Part shown: piece by piece, positions 56,103 to 64,000 of the stretch | How positions within the stretch are numbered: position 1 is the first letter of the stretch | How the letters are laid out: the number at the start of each line of letters is the position of its first letter | NCBI RefSeq assembly: GCF_003345655.1 | Contig: NZ_QQOH01000003.1 | Span: 591,758-655,757, forward strand | Direction: 5' to 3' | Length of the DNA: 64,000 nt | Origin: Motiliproteus coralliicola | GTDB lineage: Bacteria; Pseudomonadota; Gammaproteobacteria; Pseudomonadales; Balneatricaceae | Program-made: the position numbers and the translations under genes | The notes under the pieces: model-generated | The model's input: only the letters and a program-made list of their open reading frames with translations | The model's database searches: none | What the model was told of the DNA's origin: nothing

Positions 56103-56364
56103 ATGGCTAGAAGCCACCATTTCGCACTGCAGCACAGCCGCTCCCCGACGCCACCTCTGTAAAATAGTTGTAAAAGAAAAAAGTTCTTTATTAACAGAGA
56201 TATAAGCACTAAGTCACGAGATTGCCCAAAGCCTTTAAGACGATGTTCAACCTGCGCAAGATCTAATATTACTGATAGCTGAATCCGGTGGGATTCCCCC
56301 TAAGCAACAGACTATTTTTTTGGCCCAGCGCAGCCCACCAGAGCATCGACGGAAGGTACGTGAC
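56103..56364. other. prkA upstream region
   Basis: 262 bp, AT-rich in the middle, after a small hairpin TGGCT-AGA-AGCCA at 56104-56116. The promoter of the prkA cluster probably lies here; no sigma54 (TGGCAC-N5-TTGC) site was found. Confidence 0.4.
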
Positions 56365-58287
56365 ATGAGTATATTCGCGAATTACAAAACCCGTTATGAA
56401 GCCACTCAACACGAGGAGCTGAGCCTCCAGCAGTTCCTCGAACTCTGCAAAACCGACCCCAGCGTCTACGCCAGCGCCGCCGAGCGGATGCTGCAGGCGA
56501 TCGGGGAGCCGGAACTGGTCGATACCGCCCGTGACCCACGGCTGTCACGGATCTTTTCCAACAAGCTGATCAAACGCTACCCCAACTTCGGCGAGTTCTA
56601 CGGCATGGAGGAAGCGATCGAGCAGATCGTCTCCTACTTCAAGCATGCTGCCCAGGGCTTGGAAGAGAAGAAACAGATCCTCTATCTACTTGGCCCGGTC
56701 GGTGGCGGTAAATCCTCGCTGGCCGAACGGCTCAAGGAGTTGATGCAGCGCATTCCGTTCTACGCCATCCAGGGTTCGCCGATCAACGAATCACCGCTGG
56801 GACTGTTCAACCCGTCCGAAGACGGTGCCATCCTCGAAGAGGAGTACGGTATCCCGCGGCGCTATCTCAAAGGGGCCATGTCTCCTTGGGCGGTCAAGCG
56901 CCTGCACGAATTCGGCGGCGATCTGACCCAATTCAAGGTGGTCAAACTGTTCCCATCGATTCCGGATCAGATCGCCATCGCCAAGACCGAACCGGGCGAT
57001 GAAAACAACCAGGATATCTCGTCGCTGGTTGGTAAGGTCGATATCCGGATGCTGGAGGAGTTCGCCCAGCATGACCCGGACGCCTACAGTTTCTCCGGTG
57101 GTCTCTGTAAAGCCAACCAGGGCATGATGGAGTTCGTCGAGATGTTCAAGGCGCCGATCAAGGTGCTGCACCCGCTGTTGACGGCAACCCAGGAGGGTAA
57201 CTACAACAGCACCGAGGGGATGGGCTCGATCCCGTTCGAGGGCATCGTACTGGCCCACTCCAACGAGTCGGAATGGCAGGCATTCAAAAACAACAAGACC
57301 AACGAAGCCTTTATCGACCGGGTCTACATCGTCAAAGTGCCCTACTGTACTCGGGTGTCCGAAGAGATCCATATCTACGAAAAACTGCTCGAAAACAGTT
57401 CGCTGAGCAAAGCTCCCTGTGCGCCGGATACCCTGAAGATGCTGGCCCAGTTCACCGTGTTGTCACGGGTGATCGAGCCGGAAAACTCCAACGTATTCTC
57501 CAAGATGCGGGTCTACGACGGTGAAAACCTGAAGGACACCGATCCGAAAGCGAAGTCGATTCAGGAGTACAAAGACAACGCCGGGGTAAACGAGGGCATG
57601 GATGGTCTGTCGACCCGCTTTGCCTTCAAGATCCTGTCGAAGGTATTTAACTTCGACCCGTCGGAAGTGGCCGCCAACCCGGTCCACCTGCTGCACGTGC
57701 TCGAAAAAGAGGTGGAGCAGCAACAGTTCCCGCAGGAAGTGCAGGAGCGCTATATCCGCTTTATCAAGGAGTTCCTGGCACCAAAATATATCGAGTCTCT
57801 CGGCAAGGAGATTCAGACCGCCTATCTGGAATCCTATTCCGAATATGGCCAGAACATCTTTGACCGCTATGTCACCTACGCCGACTTCTGGATTCAGGAT
57901 CAGGAGTATCGCGATCCGGAAACCGGCGACATCCTCGATCGCACCGCGATTAACGACGAGCTGGAAAAAATCGAGAAACCGGCCGGCATCAGCAACCCGA
58001 AAGATTTCCGCCACGAGATCGTCAACTTCGTACTGCGGGCCCGGGCCAACAATAACGGTAAAAACCCGGCCTGGCTCAGCTACGAGAAGATGCGAGCGGT
58101 GATCGAGAAGAAGATGTTCTCCAACACCGAAGACCTGTTGCCGGTGATCTCGTTCAACGCCAAAGCGTCCAGCGACGATCAGAAGAAACATGCCGAATTC
58201 GTCAAGCGAATGATCGAGCGAGGCTACACCGAGAAGCAGGTACGACTGTTGTCCGAGTGGTATATCCGGGTACGCAAGTCCCAGTAA
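56365..58287 (+). CDS. prkA: PrkA-type AAA+ serine protein kinase (YeaG)
   Basis: 640 residues. The N-terminal AAA+ PrkA domain has Walker A GPVGGGKSS (110-118); the C-terminal kinase-like domain (about 380-640) contains NPAWLSYEKMRAVIEKKMFS. Related YeaG is a stationary-phase and nitrogen-stress kinase. The ATG at 56365 gives the usual MSIFANYKTRYE start and follows GGAAGG; an upstream in-frame start is not needed. First gene of the prkA-yeaH-spoVR cluster. Confidence 0.94.
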   Translation: MSIFANYKTRYEATQHEELSLQQFLELCKTDPSVYASAAERMLQAIGEPELVDTARDPRLSRIFSNKLIKRYPNFGEFYGMEEAIEQIVSYFKHAAQGLEEKKQILYLLGPVGGGKSSLAERLKELMQRIPFYAIQGSPINESPLGLFNPSEDGAILEEEYGIPRRYLKGAMSPWAVKRLHEFGGDLTQFKVVKLFPSIPDQIAIAKTEPGDENNQDISSLVGKVDIRMLEEFAQHDPDAYSFSGGLCKANQGMMEFVEMFKAPIKVLHPLLTATQEGNYNSTEGMGSIPFEGIVLAHSNESEWQAFKNNKTNEAFIDRVYIVKVPYCTRVSEEIHIYEKLLENSSLSKAPCAPDTLKMLAQFTVLSRVIEPENSNVFSKMRVYDGENLKDTDPKAKSIQEYKDNAGVNEGMDGLSTRFAFKILSKVFNFDPSEVAANPVHLLHVLEKEVEQQQFPQEVQERYIRFIKEFLAPKYIESLGKEIQTAYLESYSEYGQNIFDRYVTYADFWIQDQEYRDPETGDILDRTAINDELEKIEKPAGISNPKDFRHEIVNFVLRARANNNGKNPAWLSYEKMRAVIEKKMFSNTEDLLPVISFNAKASSDDQKKHAEFVKRMIERGYTEKQVRLLSEWYIRVRKSQ

Positions 58288-58311
58288 CCGGCCCCTGTTA
58301 ACTATTCGGGT

Positions 58312-58470
58312 TAACAGCTTGATGCAGGGATGCATCAACATCGGCCGCAGACCAATGCGAGCCCAAAAATAAGAAAAAGTAAGACCAGCAGTTACTCGCA
58401 ACTGCGCCAGTTTTTAACGGGCGACAGGGAGAATAGGCAGGAAACCTATTTCTCTGACAGGTTAATCGTC
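58312..58470 (+). repeat. Multi-hairpin leader element, copy B (prkA-yeaH)
   Basis: Occupies most of the 209-bp gap between prkA and yeaH. H1 is a perfect TTGATGC-AGGGAT-GCATCAA (58319-58338). H2 is CATCGGCC...GACCAATG. H3 is GCAGTT-ACTCGC-AACTGC (58389-58406), followed by TGCGCCAG, GGGCGACA (58419-58426) and the final hairpin GAGAATAGG-CAGGAAA-CCTATTTCTC (58429-58454). Most blocks align with copy A at 11053-11187. Confidence 0.7.
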
Positions 58471-58496
58471 CGATTCATCCGCAGTGAGGGACGGGT

Positions 58497-59780
58497 ATGA
58501 GCTATATCATCGACCGCCGCCTGAACGGAAAGAACAAGAGTTCGGTCAATCGTCAGCGCTTCCTGCGCCGCTACCGCAAGCATATCCGCCGTGCGGTATC
58601 GGAGTCGGTCAAACAGCGCTCGATCACCGACCTGGACAGCGGCTCTGAGATTACTATCCCGAAGGGAGATATCTCAGAGCCGGTGTTTCATCACGGCCCC
58701 GGCGGCGTCAACACCAGAATCCTGCCCGGCAACAAGGAGTTCGTACCCGGCGACCAGATCCAGCGCCCCCAGGGTGGCGGCGGGGGCGGCAGTGGGTCAG
58801 GCGCCTCCGACTCTGGCGAAGGCATGGACGACTTCACCTTCCAGATAAACCGAGACGAGTTTCTGGAGTACCTGTTCGAGGATCTCGAACTGCCCCACAT
58901 GGTCAAAAAGCAGCTCCACGACAGTGGCGATTACAAGCTGACCCAGGCCGGTTTCACCAACGAGGGCACCCCGGAACGGCTTAATATCATCCGCTCGCTA
59001 CGCAGCGCTCACGCTCGCCGAATAGCCCTTTCCGGCAGCACCCGACGCACGATCCGGCTACTCAAAGCCGAGCAGCAGCAATTGATCGAGCAGCCCGAAA
59101 CCGACGAACGCAACCAGCGATTGGCCGAGATCGAGCAGGAGCTGAAAACCCTCAAGGGCAAACTCAGCAAGCTGCCGTTCCTGGACACCTTCGATCTCAA
59201 ATACAACAACCTGATCCGCACCCCGATCCCCAGTTCCAAAGCGGTGATGTTCTGCGTAATGGACGTATCCGGATCGATGACTCAGAGCGTCAAGGACATC
59301 GCCAAGCGTTTCTTCCTGCTGCTGTATCTGTTCCTAAAGCGGGCTTACAAGCAGATCGATGTGGTGTTTATCCGTCATCACACTCAGGCCAAAGAGGTCG
59401 ATGAAGAGGAGTTCTTCTACTCGCGCGAAACCGGCGGCACCATCGTCTCCAGCGCGATCGCGATGACCGCCGATGTAATCGCCGATCGCTATCCGCCCTC
59501 GCAATGGAATATCTACGTCGCCCAGGCCTCCGATGGTGACAACTGGGACGGTGACTCGGCCACCTGCCGCGAGCTGCTGGTCAACCGCATCATGCCGTTG
59601 GTGCAGTACTACTCCTACGTCGAAATCACCACCGGCGAACACCAGAACCTGTGGTACGAATACGAGAAGATCCGCAGCGAATTTCCCGACTTCTTCGCCA
59701 TGGAGAATATCGAAAGCGCCGCCGATATCTATCCAGTCTTCCGGGAGCTGTTTGCCCGCCGCGAGGAACAAGGCGTATGA
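58497..59780 (+). CDS. yeaH: YeaH/YhbH family protein (VWA-like)
   Basis: 427 residues, always associated with PrkA in the family. A basic N-terminus and a Gly-rich linker (about 92-108) precede a von Willebrand A-like domain with the MIDAS motif DVSGSM (256-261) and [10 protein letters not shown]. In Bacillus the relative is linked to sporulation; here sporulation is absent and a stress role is likely. Its end overlaps the lipoprotein gene by 4 nt. Confidence 0.92.
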   Translation: MSYIIDRRLNGKNKSSVNRQRFLRRYRKHIRRAVSESVKQRSITDLDSGSEITIPKGDISEPVFHHGPGGVNTRILPGNKEFVPGDQIQRPQGGGGGGSGSGASDSGEGMDDFTFQINRDEFLEYLFEDLELPHMVKKQLHDSGDYKLTQAGFTNEGTPERLNIIRSLRSAHARRIALSGSTRRTIRLLKAEQQQLIEQPETDERNQRLAEIEQELKTLKGKLSKLPFLDTFDLKYNNLIRTPIPSSKAVMFCVMDVSGSMTQSVKDIAKRFFLLLYLFLKRAYKQIDVVFIRHHTQAKEVDEEEFFYSRETGGTIVSSAIAMTADVIADRYPPSQWNIYVAQASDGDNWDGDSATCRELLVNRIMPLVQYYSYVEITTGEHQNLWYEYEKIRSEFPDFFAMENIESAADIYPVFRELFARREEQGV

Positions 59781-60073
59781 AGTTCTGGTCTGTATTGTTG
59801 CTACCGCTGTGGCTTCTAGCCGCCGGTTGCAGCGCAACGAGCGATACTACCGATTCGCTACCCAAGGAAGTCGTTCAATGCCCTGAACCACGCCCGACTC
59901 CGGGAGAGCCCGTCGCCTGTATGCAGATCTACGACCCGGTCTGCGCCCTGGGTGATGACGGACAATGGCGACACAGCGCCAATGCCTGCGAAGCTTGCGC
60001 TAATCCGGACAATATCGCCTATCTACCCCATCGCCAGACCCCCGAGTCCTGCCCCGCCCCATCAGGAAATTGA
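59777..60073 (+). CDS. Small Kazal-like lipoprotein
   Basis: 98 residues. Lipoprotein signal (residues 1-17, lipobox LLAAGC, Cys18), then a Cys-rich region with cysteines at 35, 48, 56, 71, 74 and 92. The [18 protein letters not shown] part follows the Kazal pattern (C-x7-C, ...PVC-x(n)-C), as found in secreted protease inhibitors. The ATG overlaps the yeaH stop (ATGA), so it is translated with the cluster. It is anchored in a membrane facing the periplasm, unlike its cytoplasmic neighbours. A longer open frame from 59651 is discarded. Confidence 0.8.
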   Translation: MKFWSVLLLPLWLLAAGCSATSDTTDSLPKEVVQCPEPRPTPGEPVACMQIYDPVCALGDDGQWRHSANACEACANPDNIAYLPHRQTPESCPAPSGN

Positions 60074-60087
60074 GTACGAGGTCAGCC

Positions 60088-61605
60088 ATGAAGCGAAAAC
60101 AACCGATCTCCACCGGCTCCGAATGGACCTTCGAACTGCTCGAACGCTACGACAGCGAGATCGCCAAGTCTGCGCAGAAGTTCGGACTCGACACCTATCC
60201 GAATCAGATCGAGGTGATCAGCTCGGAGCAGATGATGGACGCCTACAGCTCGGTCGGAATGCCGTTGAACTATCACCACTGGTCGTTCGGCAAGCAATTC
60301 GTCAGTACCCAGCAGAACTACCAGCGTGGCCATATGGGACTGGCCTACGAAATCGTGATCAACTCTTCTCCCTGTATCGCTTACCTGATGGAGGAAAACA
60401 CCATGACGATGCAGGCGCTTGTCATCGCCCACGCCTGCTACGGCCATAACTCCTTCTTCAAGGGTAATTACCTGTTTCAAACCTGGACCAACGCCAGCGC
60501 CATCATCGATTACCTGCTGTTCGCCAAACATTACATCGCCAAATGCGAAGAGCGCCACGGGATCGAAGAGGTGGAGAAACTGCTCGACTCCTGCCACGCG
60601 CTGATGAATTACGGCGTCAACCGCTACAAGCGTCCGAGCCCAATCTCGGCCGAAGAGGAGAAGAAGCGCCAGGAGACACGTACCGAAATCCTTCAACAGC
60701 AAGTTAACGAACTCTGGGATACCATCCCCAAGTCGGCGGACGCCGATGATACCGTCGAGCGCCAAAAGCGCTTCCCCGCCGAACCCGAAGAGAATCTGCT
60801 CTATTTTCTGGAGAAGAACGCGCCGCTGCTGGAGCCCTGGCAACGGGAAGTGATCCGCATCGTGCGCAAGGTGGCGCAGTATTTCTATCCTCAGAAGCAG
60901 ACCCAGGTGATGAACGAAGGCTGGGCCTGCTTCTGGCACTACACCCTATTGCACGACCTCTACGATCAAGGCCTGGTTACCGACGGCTTTATGATGGAGT
61001 TCCTCCACTCCCACTCTAGCGTGGTCTATCAGCCACCGTTCGACAGCCCCTACTTCAGCGGCATCAACCCCTACACGCTGGGTTACCATATGATGCAGGA
61101 CCTGCGGCGGATCTGTGAAAAGCCCTCCGACGAAGATCGCGAATGGTTCCCGGAAATTGCCGGCTCCGACTGGCAGGAGACTCTGCAGGATGCGATGAAC
61201 AACTATAAGGACGAGAGTTTTATCCAACAATTCCTGTCCCCCAACATGATGCGCGAGCTGCATCTGTTCAGTATTGTCGACGATGAGCGCGAGAAGAATT
61301 TGCTGGTGTCGGCGATTCACAACGAGAGCGGCTTTATCGAGATCCGTCGTAGCCTGGCCGAACAGTACAACCTGGGATCCCGTGAACCCAATATCCAGGT
61401 CTGGGATGTCAATGTGCGCGGCGATCGGGCGCTGACCCTGCGTCACTTCCAACACAACAACAAGCCGTTGGGTGATAGCACCGACGAGATGCTCAAGCAC
61501 GTACACCGGCTGTGGGGCTTTGATGTCCATCTGGAATCACTGCGGGGTGACGAAGTGATGAAAACCTACCACTGCCCACCACCGGCACCATCCGACGCTG
61601 CTTGA
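60088..61605 (+). CDS. SpoVR family protein (YcgB)
   Basis: 505 residues of the SpoVR/YcgB family, a companion of PrkA and YeaH. Conserved parts are VISSEQMMDAYSSVGMPLNY, HWSFGKQF, a histidine-rich IAHACYGHNSFFKGNYLF, and QTQVMNEGWACFWHYTL. Function unknown; linked to stationary phase and stress. The ATG at 60088 follows CGAGGT; a TTG at 60070 would overlap the lipoprotein end. Confidence 0.93.
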   Translation: MKRKQPISTGSEWTFELLERYDSEIAKSAQKFGLDTYPNQIEVISSEQMMDAYSSVGMPLNYHHWSFGKQFVSTQQNYQRGHMGLAYEIVINSSPCIAYLMEENTMTMQALVIAHACYGHNSFFKGNYLFQTWTNASAIIDYLLFAKHYIAKCEERHGIEEVEKLLDSCHALMNYGVNRYKRPSPISAEEEKKRQETRTEILQQQVNELWDTIPKSADADDTVERQKRFPAEPEENLLYFLEKNAPLLEPWQREVIRIVRKVAQYFYPQKQTQVMNEGWACFWHYTLLHDLYDQGLVTDGFMMEFLHSHSSVVYQPPFDSPYFSGINPYTLGYHMMQDLRRICEKPSDEDREWFPEIAGSDWQETLQDAMNNYKDESFIQQFLSPNMMRELHLFSIVDDEREKNLLVSAIHNESGFIEIRRSLAEQYNLGSREPNIQVWDVNVRGDRALTLRHFQHNNKPLGDSTDEMLKHVHRLWGFDVHLESLRGDEVMKTYHCPPPAPSDAA

Positions 61606-61726
61606 GTAGACACCGGCCCAGCCAGGCTGCTCTACAAACCGGTTCGATCAGGATAAAATCGGCACCCTGTCAGGCTCCCAGATCGAGCCCGTTGTTACCC
61701 CAGTCTGTCTACGGCCAAGCCGACTT

Positions 61727-62923
61727 ATGCCCGCACCCTTAAGCCTCGAAGCGCACTTTGAAGCATTGGACCAACTGCTCCAGCAGCATCGTCACCTGTG
61801 GCAGTTACGTACCTTTGAATGCACCGAACTGCCCTGGCCAGAACTACAGCCTTGGCTTGGCAGCCTTGATCACCAACAACGTCAGCAACTTCTCAACGAC
61901 GAGACCGAGCGACGCGAAGCGCTGCGACCGTATATTGCCGAGATCGACGCTCTGGAGTCACTCTGCCGAATCGCCCCGTCGACTCCGTCGGATTTTGCCG
62001 CACCACCGGCCCGACTGGGTAACCATATTCCGGGACGCAAATGGCAGCAGATCCAGGCCTTCAACGCAGCTCTACGCGATAGCGGCCGCCCTTTCCTAGA
62101 ATGGTGTGCCGGCAAAGGCCATCTGGGCAGATTGCTGGCCTTTCAGCGCCAGCGCCCGGTCACCAGTCTCGAACTGCAACCTCAGCTTTGCCAGCACGGC
62201 CAACAGCTGGCCGACAAGCAGAACCTGCCCTGTACGCTGCATGCAGTGGACGTGATGACCCCTAAAGCTTCAGCCCACCTGCAACCCGCAGCACAGCAGG
62301 CCGTCGCCCTGCACGCCTGCGGTCAACTACATATCCAGCTACTAGAACAGGTCGCGGAACATCAGCTTGAAGCGCTCAGCGTATCACCCTGCTGCTACCA
62401 CCTGATCGAAGCCAGTCACTATCAACCATTGAGCAGCCTAGGCCAACGTACGAGCATGCGCCTATCACGCTACGACCTGGGGCTGTCAGTTCAGGAGACG
62501 GTCACCGCCGGTAGTCGCGAGCGTCGGTTGCGTCAACAGGAGTTGCGCTGGCGATTAGGCTTCGACCAATTACAGCGCCAACTACGCGGAGTCGACCAGT
62601 ACCTCAACTGCCCAACCCTGCCCCGCTCGGTACTATCCGGCAGCTTTACCGACTTTTGCCGACAGTTAGCTGCACGTAAGCAACTGGTAATGCCTGATGG
62701 AATCGATTTTGATGCTTTCGAACAGCAGGGAGAAGAGCGGGTAGTCCTGGTAGAACAACTGGAGATCGTACGGCAACTATTCCGCCGTCCGCTGGAGATC
62801 TGGCTGGTATTGGATCGGGGACTATTCCTGCAACAGCAGGGTTACGATGTCAGCATTGAGACGTTTTGTGAGCGCCAACTGACTCCACGGAATCTGCTGA
62901 TCCAAGCTCGAAGACGGGACTGA
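61727..62923 (+). CDS. SAM-dependent methyltransferase of unknown substrate
   Basis: 398 residues. A central Rossmann-type methyltransferase domain has the SAM motif FLEWCAGKGHLGRLLA (about 128-143) and, later, ALHACGQLH and SVSPCCYHLI. That Cys-rich SPCCYH end resembles the GSTCD/TRMT13-like RNA methyltransferase group. The N-terminus (1-120) is helical and Gln-rich. It stands alone between spoVR and a MOSC gene. Substrate not determinable. Confidence 0.75.
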   Translation: MPAPLSLEAHFEALDQLLQQHRHLWQLRTFECTELPWPELQPWLGSLDHQQRQQLLNDETERREALRPYIAEIDALESLCRIAPSTPSDFAAPPARLGNHIPGRKWQQIQAFNAALRDSGRPFLEWCAGKGHLGRLLAFQRQRPVTSLELQPQLCQHGQQLADKQNLPCTLHAVDVMTPKASAHLQPAAQQAVALHACGQLHIQLLEQVAEHQLEALSVSPCCYHLIEASHYQPLSSLGQRTSMRLSRYDLGLSVQETVTAGSRERRLRQQELRWRLGFDQLQRQLRGVDQYLNCPTLPRSVLSGSFTDFCRQLAARKQLVMPDGIDFDAFEQQGEERVVLVEQLEIVRQLFRRPLEIWLVLDRGLFLQQQGYDVSIETFCERQLTPRNLLIQARRRD

Positions 62924-63040
62924 AGACCGGATACCGCTAAGGCCAGTGAAGAGCGAGGTGATAGCTTTGCTTCCGGCAGCCAAAGCTGGGTCTATTCTTT
63001 GAGTAATCCCACTCAAACCAACCCGGCTCGACGATCTGAT

Positions 63041-63553
63041 ATGTCTGCACAAAGTCAATTATTCTCCCGCTATGTAACCGACCTGCCGGCGGGCGAATTG
63101 AGCTGGATTGGTGTTCGCCCCAAACGGCGTGCCCCCATGAAGTCACTGCAGCATACCCGGGCCTTTGCAACGCTTGGCCTGGAAGGTGACCACCGAGTCG
63201 AAAAAACGCCCGGCAGTGCGCGCCAGGTCACCTTGATCAGCGAAGAATTTATCCAACAGATCAGCCACTTCTTGGGCGATCGTATAGTTCGACCTCAACA
63301 ACTCAGGCGTAACCTGGTGGTCAAAAATATCAACCTCAACGCCCTGCGTTATCAAACCTTTAAAATCGGTGATGCGCTGTTTGAGGCCACTGCGCTCTGC
63401 CACCCCTGCAGTCGTATGGAACAGGAGCTGGGCGAAGGCAGTTTTGCCGCCATGCTAGGCCATGGCGGCTTATGCTGCAAAGTACTTCAGTCTGGAATCA
63501 TTCGTCTGGGTGACGCCATCGAGTTGTGTCCAGCCAAAGCGCCCTCGACATAG
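63041..63553 (+). CDS. MOSC-domain protein
   Basis: 170 residues. The MOSC core includes KRRAPMKSLQHTRAFATLGLEGD, VTLISEEFIQQI, LRRNLVVKNINLNAL and the conserved Cys in ALCHPCSRMEQELG; GHGGLCCKVLQSG closes it. MOSC proteins carry Mo-cofactor-bound sulfur or handle N-hydroxylated substrates. ATG at 63041; a TTG 14 codons upstream is possible. No signal peptide. Confidence 0.82.
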   Translation: MSAQSQLFSRYVTDLPAGELSWIGVRPKRRAPMKSLQHTRAFATLGLEGDHRVEKTPGSARQVTLISEEFIQQISHFLGDRIVRPQQLRRNLVVKNINLNALRYQTFKIGDALFEATALCHPCSRMEQELGEGSFAAMLGHGGLCCKVLQSGIIRLGDAIELCPAKAPST

Positions 63554-63590
63554 GACAGCAGCCAACCTCCCCATACATGTCCGGCTTCCC

Positions 63591-63927
63591 GGCGCTTGGC
63601 AATAGGAGTACCCAGAACCGATAGGATTATGCGTATAAGGTGGGCAGAGCACTCACATGGGGGCAAAGCGCGTCTCGAGCATTGGCGCGCTTCGCACGAG
63701 GACACGGATGTCCGAGCGGACAAGGGTACAGGGCAGATCGTTTCTTACGTATCAGAGGCGCTTGGCGATGGAAGTCCTCAAATCGTAGATTTGAGTCGCG
63801 CCTCGGGAAAATGATCAGCCGCATTTTCTCTTTCCTCTGCGCCCTACTCTCACATGCTAGGGTGGTAGGTCAGAGCCGCTAAAACGAAAAAACCCCTAGC
63901 ACAGCGTGCTAGGGGTTTCTCGTATTA
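63591..63927 (-). repeat. 5S-rRNA-like fragments downstream of the rRNA operon
   Basis: GGCGCTTGGC(G/A)AT, the complement of the 5S 3' end, occurs at 63591, 63757 and 63928 (spacing 166 and 171). CCTACTCTCACATG occurs at 63843 and, within 5S, at 63943; ACTCACATGGGG is at 63651. The sequences between them are degenerate. They look like decayed 5S copies or 3' flanks; no intact extra gene is seen. Confidence 0.5.
63885..63917 (-). terminator. rRNA operon terminator
   Basis: Read on the minus strand: 12-bp stem AACCCCTAGCAC/GTGCTAGGGGTT with a GCT loop, followed by TTTTTTCG and more T. Lies about 11 nt after the 5S 3' end. Confidence 0.9.
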
Positions 63928-63928
63928 G

Positions 63929-64000
63929 GCGCTTGGCGATGACCTACTCTCACATGGGGAAGCCCCACACTACCATCGGCGCTGATTCGTTTCACTGCTG
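63929..64000 (-). rRNA. rrf: 5S ribosomal RNA, 3' part (continues beyond the window)
   Basis: The reverse complement reads GTGAAACGAATCAGCGCCGA, TGGTAGTGTGGGGCTTCCCC, ATGTGAGAGTAGGTCATCGC and CAAGCGCC, the standard gammaproteobacterial 5S 3' half. The gene and its rRNA operon run off the right edge, on the minus strand. The exact 3' end is uncertain by a few bases. Confidence 0.93.

Noticed and set aside
63487..63723. Minus-strand frames beside the 5S gene giving a basic peptide containing ILSVLGTPIAKRREAG
   Set aside because: The kind of translation often miscalled next to rRNA operons; the DNA contains 5S-like fragments instead.
1..64000. Search for CRISPR arrays, phage genes, toxin-antitoxin or defence systems and tRNA genes
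   Set aside because: No regularly spaced repeats, integrase, transposase, known defence protein or tRNA-like cloverleaf was recognised by eye; a tRNAscan or Infernal run would be needed to exclude small RNAs.

Overview
The window is a chromosomal segment, almost entirely coding and GC-rich, from a free-living, respiring Gram-negative gammaproteobacterium. The gene orders pdhR-aceE-aceF, accB-accC-prmA-dusB-fis-purH-purD, potFGHI-spuC-kauB and prkA-yeaH-spoVR, together with TRAP transport, fit a marine Oceanospirillales/Pseudomonadales-type organism; that placement is inference from gene content. There is no phage, plasmid, CRISPR array or complete insertion sequence.

Region by region. 1-10.2 kb: the pyruvate dehydrogenase operon (pdhR, aceE, aceF; minus strand) faces a TRAP transporter (dctPQM) followed by FAD-linked D-lactate dehydrogenase (dld). 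The shared intergenic region carries two identical 15-bp PdhR-type palindromes, one before each operon, so lactate/pyruvate uptake and oxidation and pyruvate decarboxylation look co-regulated. 10.4-15.3 kb: a universal stress protein, an AEC permease, a PagL-like outer-membrane enzyme, pyruvate kinase and fructokinase. 15.3-24.7 kb: a polyamine block made of a class I amidotransferase, the putrescine ABC transporter potFGHI, a GntR/FCD regulator, putrescine-pyruvate aminotransferase and an aldehyde dehydrogenase; a palindrome TGTGATCACA or close relatives recur in front of the catabolic genes and the regulator. 25-32.3 kb: a TorF-like outer-membrane protein, a membrane-anchored cold-shock protein, slyX, rsmJ, uppP, tsaB, a YkgJ-type protein, ubiX and mpl, with a probable MITE at 27907-28171. 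32.6-38.2 kb: fbp, ppa, a diguanylate cyclase, and a minus-strand trio of lipoprotein, orphan ParA and phosphatase-like protein. 38.4-47.3 kb: housekeeping run aroQ, accBC, prmA, a zinc-ribbon protein, dusB, fis, purH, purD. 47.4-56.1 kb: a four-PAS histidine kinase, a chemoreceptor, a two-domain PPK2 enzyme, an N-formylglutamate amidohydrolase-like protein and a GCS2-type ligase. 56.3-61.6 kb: the PrkA/YeaH/SpoVR stationary-phase cluster with a small Kazal-like lipoprotein embedded in it. 61.7-64 kb: a methyltransferase, a MOSC protein and the 3' end of a 5S rRNA gene on the minus strand, with terminator and 5S-like fragments.

The observations most worth following are: (1) three related multi-hairpin leader elements ending in a hairpin with an AGGA loop, each 30-55 nt upstream of an unrelated plus-strand gene (AEC permease, dusB, yeaH); (2) the PdhR palindrome pair tying a TRAP transporter and D-lactate dehydrogenase to the PDH operon; (3) the 265-bp MITE with perfect terminal repeats and a 4-bp target duplication; (4) a low-GC mosaic patch inside uppP; (5) a four-unit, 21-bp in-frame repeat at the start of ubiX in which each unit carries a possible start codon.
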